Shown here one piece after another: positions 4,669 through 5,109 of a stretch of DNA of 5,109 nucleotides. The position numbers and the translations under genes are program-made. Each line of letters opens with the position of its first letter. The first letter of the stretch is position 1. Source of the DNA: DASSOY01 sp035776675 (lineage in GTDB: Bacteria; Bacillota; Bacilli; Bacillales; DASSOY01). The stretch is from NCBI GenBank assembly GCA_035776675.1, contig DASTWO010000163.1, forward strand, positions 1 through 5,109, in the 5' to 3' direction. The notes beneath the pieces were generated by a model that was not told the DNA's origin, searched no databases, and saw only the letters and a program-made list of their open reading frames with translations.

Positions 4669-5109
4669 GAGGCCGACACATCCTTTCCATCATCGTCATC
4701 GGCAGTAGGCAGTTTCTTCTCGAATCGACGGTTCGTAACCTTCTCCAACCAGCGAACAAACAGCGCTGACGGATAACTTAACACAAGGAAGAAAAACCCT
4801 GCGATGGTCAGCGGTTCGATAAATTCAAACTGCTGTGAACCATAATTATTGGCAATGGCGACCATACCGACGACCCCGACTGCCAAAGTTAATGGGATTT
4901 CTTTAAAGATGATAATCAAATAATTTCCCAGCATCGGGATAACCGGTGGTAGCGCTTGAGGAAGAATGATCTTCGTCCATTTCTGCCATGTGGAATAATT
5001 CAAAGACGTAGCGGCTTCCCACTGGCCATTCTTAACATCGTTAATGCCGGACCGGTAAATTTCCGAAATATAGGTACTGAAATGAATGCCTAAGCCAATT
5101 ATAGCGGCC
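4665..5109 (-). CDS. ehuD: Ectoine/hydroxyectoine ABC transporter permease EhuD, C-terminal 147 residues (5' end outside window)
   Basis: The frame runs open past the right edge, so the gene's start is not in the window; the visible part begins A-A-I-I-G-L-G-I-H-F. It is the C-terminal two thirds of a His/Glu/Gln-type membrane permease. The EAA loop that docks on the ATPase is at 4959-5018: E-A-A-T-S-L-N-Y-S-T-W and then I-I-L-P-Q-A. The invariant Gly of the EAA loop (seventh position) is Asn here. Three hydrophobic stretches follow the loop: one containing I-P-M-L-G-N-Y-L-I-I-I, one containing L-A-V-G-V-V-G-M-V-A-I-A and one containing I-A-G-F-F-F-L-V-L-S-Y-P. The segment Y-G-S-Q-Q-F-E-F-I-E-P-L-T resembles EhuD. 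The protein ends in an acidic tail containing D-D-D-D, a trait seen in salt-adapted proteins. It overlaps ehuA by 4 bp. ehuC and the binding-protein gene ehuB are expected upstream, outside the window. Confidence 0.85.
   Translation of the reverse strand, partial: AAIIGLGIHFSTYISEIYRSGINDVKNGQWEAATSLNYSTWQKWTKIILPQALPPVIPMLGNYLIIIFKEIPLTLAVGVVGMVAIANNYGSQQFEFIEPLTIAGFFFLVLSYPSALFVRWLEKVTNRRFEKKLPTADDDDGKDVSAS

Noticed and set aside
4665..5003. Start of ehuD at the codon at 5001-5003
   Set aside because: The codon is TTG, lies within the conserved EAA loop (E-A-A-T-S-L-N), and the frame stays open to the window edge, so it is internal.
1..5109. Search for tRNA genes, CRISPR repeats, insertion-sequence ends or attachment sites
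   Set aside because: I saw no cloverleaf, no evenly spaced direct repeats other than the 21-bp coding array, and no transposase or recombinase gene.

Overview
The window looks like chromosome of a low-to-mid-GC Gram-positive bacterium of the Bacillaceae type, most likely a salt- or alkali-adapted one. The grounds are strong purine-rich Shine-Dalgarno sites, a YdjO-type small zinc-ribbon protein (a Bacillales family), an ectoine/hydroxyectoine uptake ABC transporter (Ehu) and an NhaC-family cation/proton antiporter. The species is inferred, not proven. No RNA gene, insertion sequence, CRISPR array or phage gene is visible.

Layout, left to right. (1) 1-749, plus strand: the 3' part of a beta-rich protein gene whose frame is open to the left edge. 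(2) 764-2695, minus strand: an NhaC-family antiporter, convergent with gene 1 and only 14 bp from it. It carries an unusual hydrophilic insert of about 205 residues built partly from 7-residue (21-bp) repeats. (3) 2754-3137, minus strand: a 127-residue three-helix membrane protein that I do not recognise. A terminator-like hairpin lies between it and the antiporter and contains the antiporter's ribosome binding site. (4) 3138-3301: a divergent promoter region. (5) 3302-3484, plus strand: ydjO, ending in a perfect 28-bp palindromic terminator that also serves the genes converging from the right. (6) 3511-5109, minus strand: ehuD (5' end outside the window), ehuA and a hotdog-fold thioesterase, tightly packed with overlapping or nearly touching ends and clearly one operon.

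How the genes could work together: EhuD and EhuA are the permease and ATPase of an osmolyte importer, whose binding protein and second permease should lie just beyond the right edge. The NhaC-type antiporter would handle Na+/H+ balance, so the window joins two salt-adaptation functions. The thioesterase is co-transcribed with the transporter but has no known role in ectoine use. The main points for a second look are the antiporter's coiled-coil insert, the hairpin over its ribosome binding site, and the thioesterase at the end of the ehu operon.
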